DNA from: an uncultured Oscillospiraceae bacterium
GTDB lineage: Bacteria; Bacillota; Clostridia; Oscillospirales; Oscillospiraceae
Direction of reading: 5' to 3'
Length of the DNA: 6,040 nt
NCBI GenBank assembly: GCA_900752445.1
Contig: CAADVN010000183.1
Span: 1 to 6,040, forward strand
This document shows, piece after piece, positions 4,202-6,040 of the stretch. A program made the position numbers and the translations under genes. The notes beneath the pieces are model-generated. The model ran no database searches and was not told where the DNA came from. It saw only the letters and a program-made list of their open reading frames with translations. Every line of letters begins with the position of its first letter. Position 1 is the first letter of the stretch.

Positions 4202-5388
4202 GTGACACTCACCTTCGCTTTCTCGGTGTATGCCTTCTCTCTGGTGTCTACCTCGATGTTGTAGGTGCCGTAGTCGCTGCCGTCCGGGCTGGTCTGGAGG
4301 GTGAAGTCGAGGACGCCGGGGATGGTGTAGATGACCTCCGGGAGCCGGTTGTAATACACGGTCTCTCCGATGGTCGTCCCGCCTTTCACGTCGCTGCCGA
4401 TGTAGTCGATGAGGGCTTGCGCGATTTGGTCTTTCCCGTCCACGGGGAAACGGTTGGCGTCCGTCTCGAGGTCTGTGACCTTAATCCATACCGGCACGAG
4501 GGTCGGCCTCGAGAATTTGATGTTGTAGGTGACGCCGCTGGAAGACAGGACGGCGACGGAGGTGCTTCCGTAGGTCTGGATGCCTGCCGCCTTGCGCCGG
4601 AAAATCTGCTGCGCGACGTCGCTGTCGAGCCCGCCGTAGACGACGGCCTCGATGCTGTGCGGGGGGAGGCCCTCGCTGTCTGTTTCGTCGGTGTCGTTCT
4701 CGTACACGATGGCCGAGTAGACGCCTTCGACGTTCTGCAAAATCTCGCCCCGGATGGCGTCTGCGTTGACGCCGCCGGCATAGTCCACGGATTGGTAATA
4801 CCTGTCCCGGTATTCCTCATCTGTCTCGCGGGCCCGGCCTCCGTCGAAGGCTGCCGGGTTCGTGACCGCCGTTATTCCCTCCGGGATGCCGGGGTTGATG
4901 ACGACAGTGACGGTGCCCGCTGCTACGTTGCCCTCTGGGCCCGCTGTGGTGGCCTGCGCGGGCAGAAGGACGGTTCCCTCTGTTCCTATCTCTCCCTGCG
5001 CCATGACGACGAATTGGAGGCCCGCTACGGTTCCTGCGAGCCACCCTACGGGGACGATGGTTCCCGGCGTACCTGTGATTTGGAGGTAGCCGCTCGACTT
5101 CTGCTCCGACAGGAGCTTGAGGCCGATGGCCTTGCCGAGGTTGTAGAGAGAAGTTCCTACCGCCGTGTCAACGAAGCGCGAGTTGTAGACGTCCTCGATG
5201 GTGGAAAAGAGCATATTCAAAATCCATGCGAAAATCCGCAGGAACAGGCCGATGGGCGAACGGACGGTGAGGTTCGCCTTGCTGCCGAACAGCTCCCTTG
5301 CCTTGTACTCGAGGGCGTCGAGAAGCTCCGTGTATGTGGGCCTTCGGAAGCCTCGCTCCGTGAGGCCCCATTCGTTTTGTGTGCTCAC
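4198..5388 (-). CDS. Baseplate J-like protein
   Basis: The product has 396 residues, a usual length for the baseplate J / Mu gp47-like family that forms the baseplate wedge. It starts with GTG 5388 in a GTGA overlap with the previous stop; GGAGG lies 10 nt upstream. The N-terminal helical part (RPTYTELLDALEYKARELFG, about 16-35) precedes LYNLGKAIGLKL (81-92) and a beta domain. The family hallmark RARETDEEYRDRYYQ lies at about 185-199, followed by GGVNADAIRGEILQNVEGV and IEAVVYGG (about 236-243). The protein is complete, with no frameshift. It acts in the contractile tail baseplate with the gp25-like and gpI-like neighbours. Confidence 0.93.
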   Translation of the reverse strand: MSTQNEWGLTERGFRRPTYTELLDALEYKARELFGSKANLTVRSPIGLFLRIFAWILNMLFSTIEDVYNSRFVDTAVGTSLYNLGKAIGLKLLSEQKSSGYLQITGTPGTIVPVGWLAGTVAGLQFVVMAQGEIGTEGTVLLPAQATTAGPEGNVAAGTVTVVINPGIPEGITAVTNPAAFDGGRARETDEEYRDRYYQSVDYAGGVNADAIRGEILQNVEGVYSAIVYENDTDETDSEGLPPHSIEAVVYGGLDSDVAQQIFRRKAAGIQTYGSTSVAVLSSSGVTYNIKFSRPTLVPVWIKVTDLETDANRFPVDGKDQIAQALIDYIGSDVKGGTTIGETVYYNRLPEVIYTIPGVLDFTLQTSPDGSDYGTYNIEVDTREKAYTEKAKVSVT

Positions 5389-5759
5389 TGCTGCGTCACC
5401 TCCATGCTGATGGTCTGTCCGCTGTAAAGGGTGCCGGAGAAGGCGACACTGAGCTCGCGCCCGTCCGTCTCTGCGTCAAGCTGGTCTATCTGTTCGACGT
5501 CCGTCTCTTGGAAGATGGCCTCCCGTAGCACCTCCTCGACCTCATCGTTCTCGAGGTCGGAGCGCCGCCGTCCGAAGATGCGCTCGTAGTCGGTGCCGTG
5601 GCTCTCGTCGAGAGGGAAGCCTCCCTTCCATGTGAGAAGGGTAAGCCGGACGCACTGCGCCGTGGTTTCGTCGCCGTAGATGAGCACCATGTTCCCATCT
5701 TCGTCGAGGGGGATGTCCATCGTCTCGGGGTCGATTTTCAACGTCATGTTTCTGTCCAC
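5385..5759 (-). CDS. Baseplate wedge protein, gp25 / gp46-like
   Basis: The product is a small protein of 124 residues. I chose GTG 5759 because AAGGAGG (5773-5767) lies 7 nt upstream; an ATG at 5747 would sit too far away, and the longer open frame to 5903 overlaps the spike gene. It contains DGNMVLIYGDETTAQ (about 21-35), then LTLLTWKGGFPLDESHGTDY (about 39-58) and ERIFGRRR. The middle helix DLENDEVEEVLREAIFQE and the final strands (LSVAFSGTLYSGQTISMEV) fit small W/gp25 or Mu gp46-like baseplate proteins encoded directly before baseplate J. Exact family assignment is uncertain; the baseplate role is well supported by order. Confidence 0.8.
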   Translation of the reverse strand: MDRNMTLKIDPETMDIPLDEDGNMVLIYGDETTAQCVRLTLLTWKGGFPLDESHGTDYERIFGRRRSDLENDEVEEVLREAIFQETDVEQIDQLDAETDGRELSVAFSGTLYSGQTISMEVTQQ

Positions 5760-5766
5760 TTGCTTC

Positions 5767-5773
5767 CCTCCTT
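5767..5773 (-). promoter_or_regulatory. Ribosome binding site deciding the gp25-like GTG start
   Basis: AAGGAGG on the minus strand overlaps the last base of the spike stop codon (TAA, 5775-5773) and lies 7 nt before GTG 5759. The spacing is ideal for GTG and 19 nt for the ATG at 5747, so the GTG start is preferred. Confidence 0.7.
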
Positions 5774-6040
5774 TACTGCGGTGGTGATGTCTGCCCGTCC
5801 GGGCAGGTGTGTGTATGGCTCTTGAGGCTGACGCCTCCGGCGATGACGTCGCCCGTGGCCGTGATGCTGCCGGTGACGGTAACGTCCCCGGTGACAGCAA
5901 CATCGCCGATGATGGTGATGTCTCCCGTGACCTTCGTGTCTCCGAGAACTTCGATGCCGTTCTCCTTGACGACGAGGTAGATGGAGCCGCCCTCCGTCCC
6001 GATGGCGTAGCCGTCCGGGAGGCTGTTGCTGGCGCTGCCG
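5773..6040 (-). CDS. Baseplate spike protein, gpV-like, C-terminal end (5' end beyond window)
   Basis: The last 89 codons of a protein that enters from the right edge and ends at TAA 5775-5773. The visible part starts GSASNSLPDGYAIGTEGG, then shows short repeats of the form T-G-D-[IV]-T (KVTGDITIIGDVAVTGDV, VTGSITATGDV), which fit the triple beta-helix of membrane-piercing spikes. It ends AGGVSLKSHTHTCPDGQTSP plus PQ. The C-terminal HTH triad is an HxH motif; in the P2 gpV and phi92 spikes such a motif binds an iron ion at the apex. The gene is immediately upstream of the gp25-like gene with a 13-nt gap, as expected in contractile tails. Confidence 0.85.
   Translation of the reverse strand, partial: GSASNSLPDGYAIGTEGGSIYLVVKENGIEVLGDTKVTGDITIIGDVAVTGDVTVTGSITATGDVIAGGVSLKSHTHTCPDGQTSPPQ

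Noticed and set aside
4177..5427. Long plus-strand open frame of 416 codons opposite baseplate J
   Set aside because: It is the antisense shadow of a clear baseplate J gene in GC-rich DNA; the translation has low complexity and no recognisable domain.
5791..5806. CTGCCCG/CGGGCAG inverted repeat near the spike stop
   Set aside because: It is explained by coding sequence for the CPDGQ stretch in the gpV-like C-terminus, and there is no T-run after it.

Overview
This window is the distal end of a contractile-tail (myovirus-like) phage or prophage structural operon. It carries a diversity-generating retroelement (DGR), and all real genes lie on the minus strand, so the genetic order runs from high to low coordinates. 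The composition is GC-rich. Shine-Dalgarno sites are strong (AGGAGG-like), there are GTG starts, and genes are joined by 4-nt ATGA/GTGA overlaps. The hypervariable protein looks like the DUF6273 type often seen in gut Firmicutes and their phages, so a Clostridia-type host is plausible. That host assignment is an inference. No integrase or host gene is present to tell a free phage from a prophage.

Tail and baseplate block (6040 to 2798): the C-terminal end of a gpV-like spike protein, a gp25/gp46-like baseplate wedge protein, a baseplate J-like protein, a tail protein in the gpI/YmfQ position, and a short tail fibre or collar-type protein. This is the usual gpV-W-J-I-fibre order of P2/Mu/PBSX-like tails. 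A small protein of unknown function (2801-2541) is coupled to the fibre gene and overlaps the DGR module.

DGR block (2583 to 1): an Avd-like four-helix-bundle accessory protein comes first. A non-coding stretch of about 340 nt follows, holding the template repeat (TR, 2129-2022) and several hairpins. Next is a DGR-type reverse transcriptase (YMDD, IGNQSSQ motif), and then the target gene, which overlaps the RT stop by 17 nt and continues past the left edge of the window. The target carries the variable repeat (VR, 137-30). TR and VR align without gaps over 108 bp with 12 mismatches, and every one falls where the coding strand of the TR has an adenine. That is the defining signature of adenine-specific mutagenic retrohoming.

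Working model: the RT and Avd copy the TR RNA into cDNA with random changes at adenines. This cDNA replaces the VR in the target gene, changing up to about 13 Asn-coded positions on a C-type-lectin-like surface. The position after the baseplate and fibre genes suggests that the target is the host-binding tip protein and that the system tunes phage tropism. The enzymatic model comes from known DGRs such as that of Bordetella phage BPP-1. The TR/VR pattern, the gene order and the RT motifs are read directly from this sequence.
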